This document shows, piece after piece, positions 18,417 to 26,129 of a stretch of 64,000 nucleotides of DNA (position 1 is its first letter; each line of letters opens with the position of its first letter). The notes under the pieces are model-generated. The model saw only the letters and a program-made list of their open reading frames with translations, ran no database searches and had not been told where the DNA came from. The translations under genes were made by a program, and so were the position numbers. Origin of the DNA: Bacillus sp. Marseille-Q1617 (GTDB lineage Bacteria; Bacillota; Bacilli; Bacillales; Bacillaceae_B); the NCBI RefSeq assembly GCF_903645295.1, contig NZ_CAHJXM010000003.1, positions 186,001 through 250,000 of the forward strand, in the 5' to 3' direction.

Positions 18417-18445
18417 TTGCATTTAGAAAAAATTGCTAATATACT
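18417..18445 (+). promoter_or_regulatory. sigma-A promoter of the 43-residue Cys-rich gene
   Basis: TTGCAT (18417-18422), exactly 17 bases, TATACT (18440-18445). Operators at 18456-18471 and 18483-18498 lie just downstream, where a bound repressor would block initiation. Confidence 0.8.
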
Positions 18446-18455
18446 ATTTCTATAA

Positions 18456-18498
18456 ATCAAATAAATTTGATGTAAACAATAAATCAAAAATATTTGGT
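18456..18498 (+). promoter_or_regulatory. two ArsR2-type operators downstream of the promoter
   Basis: ATCAAATAAATTTGAT (18456-18471, 7-bp perfect arms) and ATCAAAAATATTTGGT (18483-18498, one arm mismatch). Both are 16 bp like the other copies. Confidence 0.7.
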
Positions 18499-18525
18499 TT
18501 AAATCGAATAAAGGAGTTGGGTTAA

Positions 18526-18657
18526 ATGAACTTTGTGAAAATTTTCTTAGGGGAAAAAGGTAAAGAGTCAAAGAACTGCTGCAGCATAGAAATTAAAGAA
18601 GTGGATAATGACAGTGAGGAAAGCTGCTGTCATTCGGAAGAGACTCAATGCTGTTAG
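18526..18657 (+). CDS. 43-residue Cys-rich miniprotein
   Basis: Reads MNFVKIFLGEKGKESKNCC, then an acidic middle and two more vicinal Cys pairs (SCCH and terminal QCC): three CC pairs in 43 residues. AAAGGAG lies 10 bases before ATG. Own promoter with two operators and own terminator. No family name recognised. Likely a metalloid-binding or buffering peptide controlled by ArsR2; this is inference from the Cys pairs and regulation. Confidence 0.75.
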   Translation: MNFVKIFLGEKGKESKNCCSIEIKEVDNDSEESCCHSEETQCC

Positions 18658-18680
18658 TAAATACTAAGTGAAAATCGTTT

Positions 18681-18734
18681 TCGGGGTCTGCTTCCGCTTC
18701 CATAAAGTGCAGCGGGAGGCAGACCCCGATTTTC
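18681..18734. terminator. terminator between Cys-rich gene and sigK
   Basis: TCGGGGTCTGC and GCAGACCCCGA pair perfectly, extended by TTCCGC/GCGGGA, then TTTTC. Convergent genes on both sides. Confidence 0.93.
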
Positions 18735-18748
18735 TATTAACTTCCGGC

Positions 18749-19462
18749 TCACATATTTCTTTTTTCTTTTTCTTCCCGGTAGAACTCGTGAAACATTTTC
18801 ATGAGGGCACGTTTTTCTATACGTGACACATAGCTTCGGGATATGCCGAGTTCTTTGGCAATTTCCCTTTGCGTCTTCTCTTCTTTCATATCCAGCCCAA
18901 AGCGGCCGACAATGACTTCTTTTTCCCTTTCATCCAACACGCAGATATATTTACGGACTTTCTCGAGTTCCATGCTCAATTGAATCGTGTCGATGACATC
19001 GTCAGTTTCTGATTTTAAAATATCAATCAGGCTTATTTCATTTCCTTCTTTATCCTGACCAATCGGATCATGTAAGGAAACGTCTTTTTTAGTTTTCTTA
19101 AGCGCCCGGAGATGCATGAGGATTTCATTCTCGATACATCTTGCCGCATAGGTCGCAAGCTTTGTTCCTTTTCCTTCCGAATAACTTTCGATGGCCTTGA
19201 TTAAACCTATGGTCCCAATGGAAATTAAATCTTCTGGGTCTTCGCCTGTATTCTCAAATTTTTTCACGATATGCGCGACCAGACGTAAATTGTGCTCGAT
19301 CAGCAGATTTCGTGCGTGGTCATCGCCATCGGCCATCTTGCGTAAATACTTTTTTTCATCTGCTGCCGATAAGGGTTGAGGAAACGCGTTGTTTTTTACA
19401 TAAGAGACGAGAAATATTAATTCCTTGAAGAAATACCCCAGTGCTGTTAGAACGCCAGACAT
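18749..19462 (-). CDS. sigK: sporulation sigma factor SigK (pro-sigma-K), uninterrupted
   Basis: Late mother-cell sigma factor. The 237-residue gene is continuous, with no skin-type prophage splitting the coding sequence as in B. subtilis 168. The N-terminus [20 protein letters not shown] is the pro-sequence removed by SpoIVFB before [11 protein letters not shown]. Region 2 ([30 protein letters not shown]) and region 4 helix-turn-helix ([23 protein letters not shown]) are intact. GGAGGTG precedes the ATG on the minus strand. A perfect SigK promoter drives the gene next door. Confidence 0.97.
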   Translation of the reverse strand: MSGVLTALGYFFKELIFLVSYVKNNAFPQPLSAADEKKYLRKMADGDDHARNLLIEHNLRLVAHIVKKFENTGEDPEDLISIGTIGLIKAIESYSEGKGTKLATYAARCIENEILMHLRALKKTKKDVSLHDPIGQDKEGNEISLIDILKSETDDVIDTIQLSMELEKVRKYICVLDEREKEVIVGRFGLDMKEEKTQREIAKELGISRSYVSRIEKRALMKMFHEFYREEKEKRNM

Positions 19463-19577
19463 ATTTACACCTCCATGAAGGACTTATACTAGAAGCATAT
19501 GAATCATGAAGCGAGTCCTTGCACGTCCCTGAAAAGTATACAGGCCAATTGACCAAATATAGAGGGTAATTGCCTAC

Positions 19578-19605
19578 ACCGTCGCTCAGCGGGGCACATA
19601 TATTA
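19578..19605 (+). promoter_or_regulatory. sigma-K promoter of the YjcZ-like gene
   Basis: AC (19578-19579), exactly 17 bases, CATATATTA (19597-19605), a full match to the known SigK pattern AC-N16/17-CATANNNTA. It lies 31 bases before the small spore protein gene. Confidence 0.75.
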
Positions 19606-19635
19606 ATCATAATAAGTAAGTTAGGAGGTAATCTT

Positions 19636-19773
19636 ATGCCATATGGTTATCCTGGTTATCCTTATTATTACCCCCCGTATTACGGCGGCGGAGGGTTCTA
19701 CTTTGCACTGGCAGTCGTCCTTTTGATCCTTCTCTTCTTATTCGGTGGATGGTGGTACTATAACAACTGTTAA
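19636..19773 (+). CDS. YjcZ-like small sporulation protein
   Basis: 45 residues: an N-terminal Y/P/G-rich segment (MPYGYPGYPYYYPPYYGGGG) followed by one membrane helix (FALAVVLLILLFLFGG) and WWYYNNC. This is the layout of the YjcZ family of small spore-associated proteins. AGGAGGT precedes ATG at 19636; an upstream in-frame ATG at 19570 lacks a site. A consensus SigK promoter fits mother-cell, coat-stage expression. Confidence 0.8.
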   Translation: MPYGYPGYPYYYPPYYGGGGFYFALAVVLLILLFLFGGWWYYNNC

Positions 19774-19782
19774 AAGAAACGC

Positions 19783-19820
19783 AAGGACCGGCGATCATTG
19801 TCGCCGGTCCTTCTGTTTTA
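19783..19820. terminator. convergent terminator before pssA
   Basis: AAGGACCGGCGA and TCGCCGGTCCTT pair perfectly over 12 bp around TCATTG, followed by CTGTTTTA. Confidence 0.93.
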
Positions 19821-20357
19821 CGCCTTTTTCAGGGTAAACGAACTGATCATCAATAAAGATAGAATGATAGTAAAGAATAATACCAATTCACCCGGAATAT
19901 ACGGAATGGCTAAGTAGCTCAGTGTTAAAAGACAGCCGGCAGCGGTAATGGGGAGCCCGGTGAAATAGCCTGTATTGTCAGAGATATTAAAGCGAGCCAG
20001 CCGGAAGGCACCGCATCCGATATAGAAAATCGTGAAAAACATTCCCGGAAATGAAAATTCATTTAGAATAGCCGTATAGATCAGCAAGGCAGGGGCCACA
20101 CCGAAAGAAACGATATCACTCATAGAATCCAGCTGTTTACCCAGTTCCGATTCTATGTTGAGTCTTCTCGCCGCCATCCCATCAAAACGGTCCGTTAAGG
20201 CAGCAATGAAAATGAGAAGCAGACTAAGATTCATTTGATTGTGAAGAGTCGCAATGACACTGAATCCTCCTAGGGACAAGTTTGTTAATGTTAAGAGATT
20301 GGCGGTTTGTGATTTCAGCTTTCTTACAGTCTGGTCAACGACTTCGGAGAGTAACAA
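19818..20357 (-). CDS. pssA: CDP-diacylglycerol--serine O-phosphatidyltransferase
   Basis: Makes phosphatidylserine from CDP-diacylglycerol and serine at the membrane. 179 residues with several membrane segments and the CDP-alcohol transferase motif DGMAARRLNIESELGKQLDSMSD (D-G-x2-A-R-x8-G-x3-D-x3-D). Start is a TTG at 20357, with AGGAGGTG eight bases upstream on the minus strand. A nearby ATG is out of frame. Divergent from psd, the next enzyme in phosphatidylethanolamine synthesis. Confidence 0.9.
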   Translation of the reverse strand: MLLSEVVDQTVRKLKSQTANLLTLTNLSLGGFSVIATLHNQMNLSLLLIFIAALTDRFDGMAARRLNIESELGKQLDSMSDIVSFGVAPALLIYTAILNEFSFPGMFFTIFYIGCGAFRLARFNISDNTGYFTGLPITAAGCLLTLSYLAIPYIPGELVLFFTIILSLLMISSFTLKKA

Positions 20358-20529
20358 AATGCATTCACCTCCTCCATATTCATTTTACAGATGCTTATGT
20401 TTGTTTCAGTAAGAAAATGATTTTCCTGCAGATAAAAATCCCTTTCAATATAGTATATAATGATAATTTATTATATACTTAGTAAACTGCGAAAGGTTAT
20501 CGTTTTTTAACGAGTGGAGAGGGGTCAAT

Positions 20530-21312
20530 GTGAAACAATCTATCTATCGGTTATGTATTGAACTGACTAATAAAAAATGGTCATCATTTATATTGAAAAA
20601 ATTTGTTCAGTCCCGTTTGAGCAAGCCGTTTATTCAAAGCTTCGTCCGGACATTCAAGATCGATGTAAACGAATTGGAAGGCAGCACAAAGGATTATCGG
20701 ACACTTCATGAATTCTTCATCAGAAAGCTGAAAGAAGATGCCAGGGTGATCCAATATGGAGAGAATGATGCTGTAAGCCCCGTGGACGGGCTGCTTGCCG
20801 AAACCGGCTCCATTTCTGACGAGCTTGAAATCATGGTGAAAGGGAAGTCTTATTCTGTTCTTGAGATGCTGGGAAGCAGAGAAAAAGCTTCATCTTATAT
20901 AGGAGGGGGATTTGGCGTATTTTACCTGAGTCCGGCGAATTATCATCGCATACACAGCCCTATAAATGGGACTGTTCTGAATAAATGGTCACTGGGCAGC
21001 CACTCTTACCCGGTAAATGACTTAGGGCTGCTGTATGGAAAAGCTGCACTCTCTAAAAATTATCGTGAAGTCACGGAGCTCCAGCATCAGCTCGGGAAGG
21101 TGTCAGTCGTAAAAGTGGGAGCGATGTTCGTTAACAGCATCGAATATGTAAATGAGCGAAATTCATGGAAACAGGGAGAAGAGGTGGCTTACTTCACTTT
21201 CGGATCCACTGTCATTCTTCTATTTGAAAAAGACCGGTTCCTGTTCTCAGAAGGTAAAGCTGTTCCGCGTGAAGTGAAAATGGGGGAAACGATAGGGAAG
21301 TTCAAAGAATAA
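20530..21312 (+). CDS. psd: phosphatidylserine decarboxylase proenzyme
   Basis: Converts phosphatidylserine to phosphatidylethanolamine. 260 residues, with the self-cleavage site G225-S226 in YFTFGSTVILL generating the pyruvoyl serine, plus D86 (SPVDG) and H142 (RIHSP), which form the autocatalytic triad. Starts with GTG at 20530 after GGAGAGGGG; the overlapping ATG is out of frame and followed by TGA. Divergent from pssA across a 172-bp AT-rich gap that should hold both promoters, though none is clear. Confidence 0.94.
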   Translation: MKQSIYRLCIELTNKKWSSFILKKFVQSRLSKPFIQSFVRTFKIDVNELEGSTKDYRTLHEFFIRKLKEDARVIQYGENDAVSPVDGLLAETGSISDELEIMVKGKSYSVLEMLGSREKASSYIGGGFGVFYLSPANYHRIHSPINGTVLNKWSLGSHSYPVNDLGLLYGKAALSKNYREVTELQHQLGKVSVVKVGAMFVNSIEYVNERNSWKQGEEVAYFTFGSTVILLFEKDRFLFSEGKAVPREVKMGETIGKFKE

Positions 21313-21316
21313 AAAA

Positions 21317-21347
21317 AGAGGACGGATACCTGATCCGTCCATTTTCT
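21317..21347. terminator. psd/sda convergent terminator
   Basis: GGACGGAT and ATCCGTCC pair perfectly around ACCTG, with A-run on the left and TTTTC on the right. Confidence 0.88.
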
Positions 21348-21351
21348 TATT

Positions 21352-21492
21352 TTATGAAGAAGCTTTTATTCGATGCGATAGTGACCGACGGTGAATTTCC
21401 ATTTCGATGAGGCGAATGAACTCAGAGTTAAGTTTAAGCTGGCACGCTTTGTAATAAGAATCCAACAACAGCTCGTCCGATAGTTTCCTCAT
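21352..21492 (-). CDS. sda: sporulation checkpoint inhibitor Sda
   Basis: 46 residues, the same length as B. subtilis Sda. [19 protein letters not shown] and the second helix [13 protein letters not shown] form the antiparallel helical hairpin that binds histidine kinase KinA and blocks its autophosphorylation while replication is under way. GGAGGTG precedes ATG on the minus strand. Three DnaA boxes lie upstream, matching the known DnaA control of sda. Confidence 0.95.
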   Translation of the reverse strand: MRKLSDELLLDSYYKACQLKLNSEFIRLIEMEIHRRSLSHRIKASS

Positions 21493-21602
21493 TAATTTCA
21501 CCTCCAGATCGTCATATATTTTTATTTTGAAACATATCGTTAGTAAGTTATGAAGTAGTAATTAAACTTTACCAAATATATTTTTTCAGAACAAGCGTTC
21601 CG

Positions 21603-21702
21603 TTATCCACAGTTATTGGTGGATAAGTTGTGATTAAACTGTATACAACTGGTAAAATTACCTAACTTTATTAAGGGAATAATGTGAATAAGGTTATCCA
21701 CA
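21603..21702. promoter_or_regulatory. DnaA-box cluster between sda and yqeG
   Basis: Perfect TTATCCACA at 21603-21611 and 21694-21702, and an inverted near-match (GGTGGATAA, 21618-21626). Known in B. subtilis: the sda-yqeG gap binds DnaA and couples sda transcription to replication initiation. The rest of the 380-bp gap (21493-21872) is AT-rich, with no further gene seen. Confidence 0.88.
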
Positions 21703-21872
21703 GCTGTGAAGCACCTGGAAATTTGTCGAAAAATATTTATGAATAGTTGTAATATTCATTGACCGTGCCCATATAATATGGTTTATTTTGAATCTGCGAG
21801 TAAAATTGGTTATCATTGATTTAATTAGGGTTAAAGTACGTAATAAATGATTTAGAAATATGAGGTGTATAG

Positions 21873-22397
21873 ATGGTGTTAAAGCATTTTTTACCTGATG
21901 AACAGGTTCAGGACATATTCAGTATCCGTCCGGAGTACTTAAAGGATAAAGGAATTAAAGCAATCATTACAGATTTGGATAATACACTTGTGGAATGGGA
22001 CAGGCCCAATGCCACGCCTAAATTGATTCAATGGTTTAAAGAAATGCAGGAACATGGAATTCTTGTGACGATTGTTTCGAATAATAATGAAAAACGAGTC
22101 GGGGCATTTTCAGATCCGCTGGGCGTGCCATTCATTTTCCAGGCACGAAAGCCGATGGGACGTGCGTTCAGACGTGCCATTAAAGAAATGGGTGTCAAGA
22201 GGGAAGAAGCGGTTGTGATTGGGGATCAGCTTTTGACAGACGTCCTCGGAGGGAACAGAAATGGTTTTCATACGATTCTGGTAGTTCCTGTAGCGCAATC
22301 AGACGGTTTCATTACAAAGTTTAACCGGAAAGTCGAGAGAAGAATCATGAAGTTTTTCAAGCGTAAAGGACTGCTTGAGTGGGAGGAAAAGAAGTGA
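21873..22397 (+). CDS. yqeG: HAD-superfamily phosphatase YqeG
   Basis: 174 residues of HAD class IIIA. Motif I is ITDLDNTLVEWD with D34 and D36, followed by motif II VSNNN and motif III GDQLLTDVLGG. Physiological substrate not established. First gene of the yqeG-yqeH-aroE-yqeI-nadD-yqeK-rsfS-yqeM operon. Its stop overlaps the yqeH start (GTGA). Confidence 0.92.
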   Translation: MVLKHFLPDEQVQDIFSIRPEYLKDKGIKAIITDLDNTLVEWDRPNATPKLIQWFKEMQEHGILVTIVSNNNEKRVGAFSDPLGVPFIFQARKPMGRAFRRAIKEMGVKREEAVVIGDQLLTDVLGGNRNGFHTILVVPVAQSDGFITKFNRKVERRIMKFFKRKGLLEWEEKK

Positions 22398-23494
22398 GTG
22401 AAGTAGTTTGTGTAGGCTGTGGTGTTGGAATTCAGACAGAAGACAAGGAAGGCATGGGTTATGCCCCGCCTTCCGCATTGCAGAAGGAAGAAATCATCTG
22501 TCAAAGATGTTTCCGGCTGAAGCATTATAATGAAGTACAGGATGTCCCCCTTACCGATGACGACTTCTTGAAAATCCTGAATGAAATAGGGAATTCAGAA
22601 GGGCTGATCGTTAAAATAGTCGACATTTTTGATTTTAACGGGAGCTGGCTTCCTGGCCTTCACCGTTTCGTCGGATCGAACCCGATCCTGTTAATCGGTA
22701 ATAAAGTTGATTTATTACCGAAATCTGTTAAGCCCTCAAAGATGATTCATTGGATGAAGCATGAAGCGAGCCAACTGGGGTTGAAGCCGGTCGATGTTCA
22801 GTTGGTGAGTGCGGCTAAGGGTCAGGGCGTGGAAGAAGCGATCCAGGCGATCGAGAAGTACCGCAACGGGAAAGATGTGTATGTGGTTGGCTGTACGAAT
22901 GTCGGGAAATCAACCTTCATTAATCGGATCATCAAGCAGGTTTCCGGAGAGCAGGATGTCATCACGACTTCCCATTTTCCAGGGACCACTTTGGATATGA
23001 TCCAGATACCGCTGGATGAAGATGAATCCCTCATCGATACGCCTGGTATCATCAACCATCATCAAATGGCTCATTACGTGGATAAGCAGGACTTGAAGAT
23101 CATCACCCCTAAAAAGGAAATCAAGCCGAGAACGTTCCAGCTGAACCCGGAGCAGACATTATTCTTTGGGGGATTATCCAGGTTTGACTTTTTGAAAGGG
23201 GAACGTCAGCCGTTTACTGCGTACTTCTCAAATGAATTGACGATTCATCGGACAAAATTGGATAAGGCCGATGAACTGTATAAGAACCATGCAGGAGAGC
23301 TGCTGCAGCCTCCTCGCAGGGAGGATATGGAAACATTTCCTGAGCTTGTTAAGCATGAGTTCAAAGTAAAAGAAGCAAAGACGGATATCGTTTTCTCCGG
23401 CTTGGGCTGGATTACAGTGAATGAACCGGGAGCAAGTATTGCTGCCCACGTTCCGAAGGGTGTAAGTGTATTCTTAAGAAAGTCTTTGATTTAG
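22394..23494 (+). CDS. yqeH: circularly permuted ribosome-assembly GTPase YqeH
   Basis: 366 residues, as in B. subtilis. N-terminal zinc finger (C6, C9, C36, C39). The GTPase domain has permuted motif order: G4 NKVD at 103-106 comes before the P-loop GCTNVGKS at 166-173 and the DTPG G3. Needed for 30S subunit assembly. The GTG at 22394 overlaps the yqeG stop by 3 bases and follows GGAGG. An in-frame GTG at 22379 overlaps that ribosome binding site. Confidence 0.95.
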   Translation: MSEVVCVGCGVGIQTEDKEGMGYAPPSALQKEEIICQRCFRLKHYNEVQDVPLTDDDFLKILNEIGNSEGLIVKIVDIFDFNGSWLPGLHRFVGSNPILLIGNKVDLLPKSVKPSKMIHWMKHEASQLGLKPVDVQLVSAAKGQGVEEAIQAIEKYRNGKDVYVVGCTNVGKSTFINRIIKQVSGEQDVITTSHFPGTTLDMIQIPLDEDESLIDTPGIINHHQMAHYVDKQDLKIITPKKEIKPRTFQLNPEQTLFFGGLSRFDFLKGERQPFTAYFSNELTIHRTKLDKADELYKNHAGELLQPPRREDMETFPELVKHEFKVKEAKTDIVFSGLGWITVNEPGASIAAHVPKGVSVFLRKSLI

Positions 23495-23505
23495 GAGGGG
23501 GTAGA

Positions 23506-24339
23506 GTGGATGATCTATACGGTGTGATAGGAGATCCGATTGCCCACTCCATGTCTCCCGTCATGCATAATGCAGCGTTTCATGATGCAGGAATACAGGC
23601 ATCATATGGCAGGCTTCATGTCGTACCCAGTGAATTGCCTGATGCCATCAAGGGAATCAGGGCACTCGGGTTAAGAGGCATCAACGTAACGGTTCCCCAT
23701 AAAACGGCCGTCATGCCTTTATTGGATGAGATAGATCCTTTGGCAGCCTCTATCGGGGCTGTGAATACGATTGTCAACCGTGAAGGGAAGCTCATCGGTT
23801 ACAATACAGATGGGTTAGGCTTCGTGGAAGGCTTGAAAAAAGATATACAAGGTGATCTATCAAGTAAGAAGGTATTGATCATCGGAGCGGGCGGGGCTGC
23901 AAAGGCAATTTACTTTACCCTCGCTTCATTGGGAGTAAGGAACATCGATATTACCAATCGTTCAGATGACAAGGCCTTCGATATGATCGACTCTTGTCCG
24001 GTTGATATCGAGTCACAATATTGCAAGCTGCAGGAAGCTGAATTGAAGCTGCATCAATATGATATCGTTATCCAGACGACTTCAATCGGCATGTTCCCTG
24101 CAGCCGAAGAATCCCCAATAAGGGTTGACCGGGTCAAAACGGGGGCAGTGTTCAGTGACATCATTTATAATCCGCTAAAGACGTCCTTTTTGAGACAGGC
24201 AGAACAACATGGTGCAGTCATTCAAAATGGAATCGATATGTTTGTATATCAAGGGGCTCTTGCGTTCACAAAATGGACCGGGATCACTCCTAATACGGAA
24301 TTAATGAAAAACATCGTTTTAAAACAACTGGGAGGTTAA
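23506..24339 (+). CDS. aroE: shikimate dehydrogenase
   Basis: NADPH-dependent reduction of 3-dehydroshikimate in aromatic amino acid synthesis. 277 residues with SMSPVMHN substrate motif, catalytic K66 in NVTVPHK, NTDG loop, and Rossmann GAGGAAKA. GTG start after AGGAGGGGG; embedded in the yqe operon as in B. subtilis. Confidence 0.95.
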   Translation: MDDLYGVIGDPIAHSMSPVMHNAAFHDAGIQASYGRLHVVPSELPDAIKGIRALGLRGINVTVPHKTAVMPLLDEIDPLAASIGAVNTIVNREGKLIGYNTDGLGFVEGLKKDIQGDLSSKKVLIIGAGGAAKAIYFTLASLGVRNIDITNRSDDKAFDMIDSCPVDIESQYCKLQEAELKLHQYDIVIQTTSIGMFPAAEESPIRVDRVKTGAVFSDIIYNPLKTSFLRQAEQHGAVIQNGIDMFVYQGALAFTKWTGITPNTELMKNIVLKQLGG

Positions 24340-24341
24340 CA

Positions 24342-24635
24342 ATGTTAACAGGTAAACAAAAAAGATATCTACGTTCGGAAGCACATCATCTATCGCCGAT
24401 TTTTCAAGTTGGGAAAGGCGGCGTCAATGAAAATATGATCAAACAGATCGATGAAGCATTGGAGAAAAGAGAGCTGATGAAAATCAGTGTCCTTCAGAAC
24501 TGTGAATGGGATAAAACAGAAGTGGCAGAAGCACTTGTGGAAGGTACCGACGCAGAACTTGTACAAGTTATCGGCAGCACGATTGTCCTTTATAAAGAGT
24601 CGAAAGAAAATAAGCAAATCACCCTGCCAAGATAA
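24342..24635 (+). CDS. yqeI: YhbY-family RNA-binding protein YqeI
   Basis: 97-residue CRM domain protein with the signature FQVGKGGVNENM and basic N-terminus TGKQKRYLRSEAHHL. Associates with pre-50S/ribosome assembly in other bacteria. Starts two bases after the aroE stop. Confidence 0.92.
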   Translation: MLTGKQKRYLRSEAHHLSPIFQVGKGGVNENMIKQIDEALEKRELMKISVLQNCEWDKTEVAEALVEGTDAELVQVIGSTIVLYKESKENKQITLPR

Positions 24636-24648
24636 GGATGAAAGGCAA

Positions 24649-25218
24649 ATGAAGAAAAAAATAGGGCTTCTGGGAGGTACCTTCAATCCACCCCATTTAG
24701 GCCATCTTGTCATTGCACAGCAGGTCCTGGAAAAAGCGGAGTTGGACGAAATTCGTTTTCTTCCGAACCGTGTACCTCCTCATAAGGAACGTGATGAAAC
24801 TGTATCGGTCGAGCAGAGGCTGAGAATGCTTGCAGAAGCGATAAAAGGGAACCCGAAATTTAATATTGAGAAAATCGAGCTCCAAAGGGAAGGACCTTCT
24901 TATACGTACGATACAGTCAGAGCCTTGATTGAAAGAGATCCCGACATTGACTACTCTTTCATTATCGGGGGGGATATGATCGAATATCTCCCAAAATGGT
25001 TCCGTATTGAGGAACTTATTGACATGGTGCATTTCATCGGGGTGAACAGACCGGCTTATTCTCATCAAACGCCTTATGATATGCGCTTTGTGGAAGTACC
25101 CTCTCTTTCCATTTCTTCCTCCTATATTCGTGAGTCCGTAAAGGAAAACAGATCAATCCGCTATCTGGTGACCGATGAGGTGTATCGAATTATAAAGGAG
25201 GAGAAACTATATGGATAG
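24649..25218 (+). CDS. nadD: nicotinate-nucleotide adenylyltransferase
   Basis: Adenylates nicotinate mononucleotide in NAD synthesis. 189 residues, as in B. subtilis NadD. GGTFNPPHLGH (residues 9-19) and the C-terminal ISSSYIR are the nucleotidyltransferase motifs. The frame is open far upstream within yqeI, but the ATG at 24649 after GGATGAAAGG gives the conserved N-terminus. Overlaps yqeK by 8 bases. Confidence 0.95.
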   Translation: MKKKIGLLGGTFNPPHLGHLVIAQQVLEKAELDEIRFLPNRVPPHKERDETVSVEQRLRMLAEAIKGNPKFNIEKIELQREGPSYTYDTVRALIERDPDIDYSFIIGGDMIEYLPKWFRIEELIDMVHFIGVNRPAYSHQTPYDMRFVEVPSLSISSSYIRESVKENRSIRYLVTDEVYRIIKEEKLYG

Positions 25219-25777
25219 ACAGGAAGCATTGGAGGTTGTGAAAGAACAGTTGACAGAACACCGCTTTGTACACACATGCGCTGTAATGGAAACGGCCATA
25301 GGGCTTGCCCGTCGATATGGGGCAGATGTAAAGAAAGCTGAAACTGCGGCGATTTTTCATGACTACGCTAAATTCAGGGATAAAAATGAAATGAAACAGC
25401 TGATCGTATCTGAAGGTCTGGCACCAGATCTATTAGAATATAACAGTGAACTTTGGCATGCCCCTGTAGGCGCCATCCTGGTAGAACGGGAAGCGGGCAT
25501 TCGTGATGCAGAAGTACTGGATGCCATCCGTTTTCACACGTCTGGATGCGAAAACATGTCCATACTTGATAAAGTGATTTATTTAGCTGATTATATAGAA
25601 CCGAACCGTCATTTTCCCGGAGTGGAAGAAGTGAGGGAGTTAGCAGATGAATCCCTTGATAATGCAATCATAAAGGCACTGCAGAACACCATCGTGTTTC
25701 TGATGAAAAAAAACCAGGCAATCTATCCGGATACATTCCGGTTTTATAATAAACTGGTACTTGAACAGAGGAGATGA
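25211..25777 (+). CDS. yqeK: HD-domain Ap4A hydrolase YqeK
   Basis: 188 residues with HD-domain ligands H21 (RFVHT), H50-D51 (FHDYAK) and later YLADYIEPNR. Members hydrolyse diadenosine tetraphosphate symmetrically to ADP. AAAGGAGGAG lies within the end of nadD. Confidence 0.92.
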   Translation: MDRQEALEVVKEQLTEHRFVHTCAVMETAIGLARRYGADVKKAETAAIFHDYAKFRDKNEMKQLIVSEGLAPDLLEYNSELWHAPVGAILVEREAGIRDAEVLDAIRFHTSGCENMSILDKVIYLADYIEPNRHFPGVEEVRELADESLDNAIIKALQNTIVFLMKKNQAIYPDTFRFYNKLVLEQRR

Positions 25778-25781
25778 AAAC

Positions 25782-26129
25782 ATGGAACAACGTTTATTGG
25801 AATTAGCTTATAAAGCAGCGGATGACAAACGCGCAGAAGATATAGTTGTACTTGACATGAAAGGTGTATCAATGATTTCGGATTATTTCCTGATTTGTCA
25901 TGGTAACTCAGATAAGCAAGTCCAGGCCATTGCACGTGAGCTGAAAGACAAAGCAGAAGAGAGCGGCTATACTGTAAAACGTCTCGAAGGATTTGATCAG
26001 GCCAGGTGGATCCTTGTTGATCTTGGGGATATCGTCGCTCACGTCTTCCACAAGGATGAGAGAGGGTATTACAACCTGGAGCGTTTATGGGGAGATGCCT
26101 CATTTGTTGAGGTAAGCGAGAGTCTTTAA
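25782..26129 (+). CDS. rsfS: ribosome silencing factor RsfS
   Basis: 115 residues of the DUF143/RsfS family, with SDYFLICHGNSDKQVQAI and GFDQARWILVDLGDIVAHVF. Binds ribosomal protein L14 and blocks subunit joining in slow growth. ATG at 25782 follows GAGGAGATGAAAAC. Stop overlaps the yqeM start (TAATG). Confidence 0.94.
   Translation: MEQRLLELAYKAADDKRAEDIVVLDMKGVSMISDYFLICHGNSDKQVQAIARELKDKAEESGYTVKRLEGFDQARWILVDLGDIVAHVFHKDERGYYNLERLWGDASFVEVSESL

Noticed and set aside
18749-19462. skin-type prophage interruption of sigK
   Set aside because: The 237-codon frame is unbroken.
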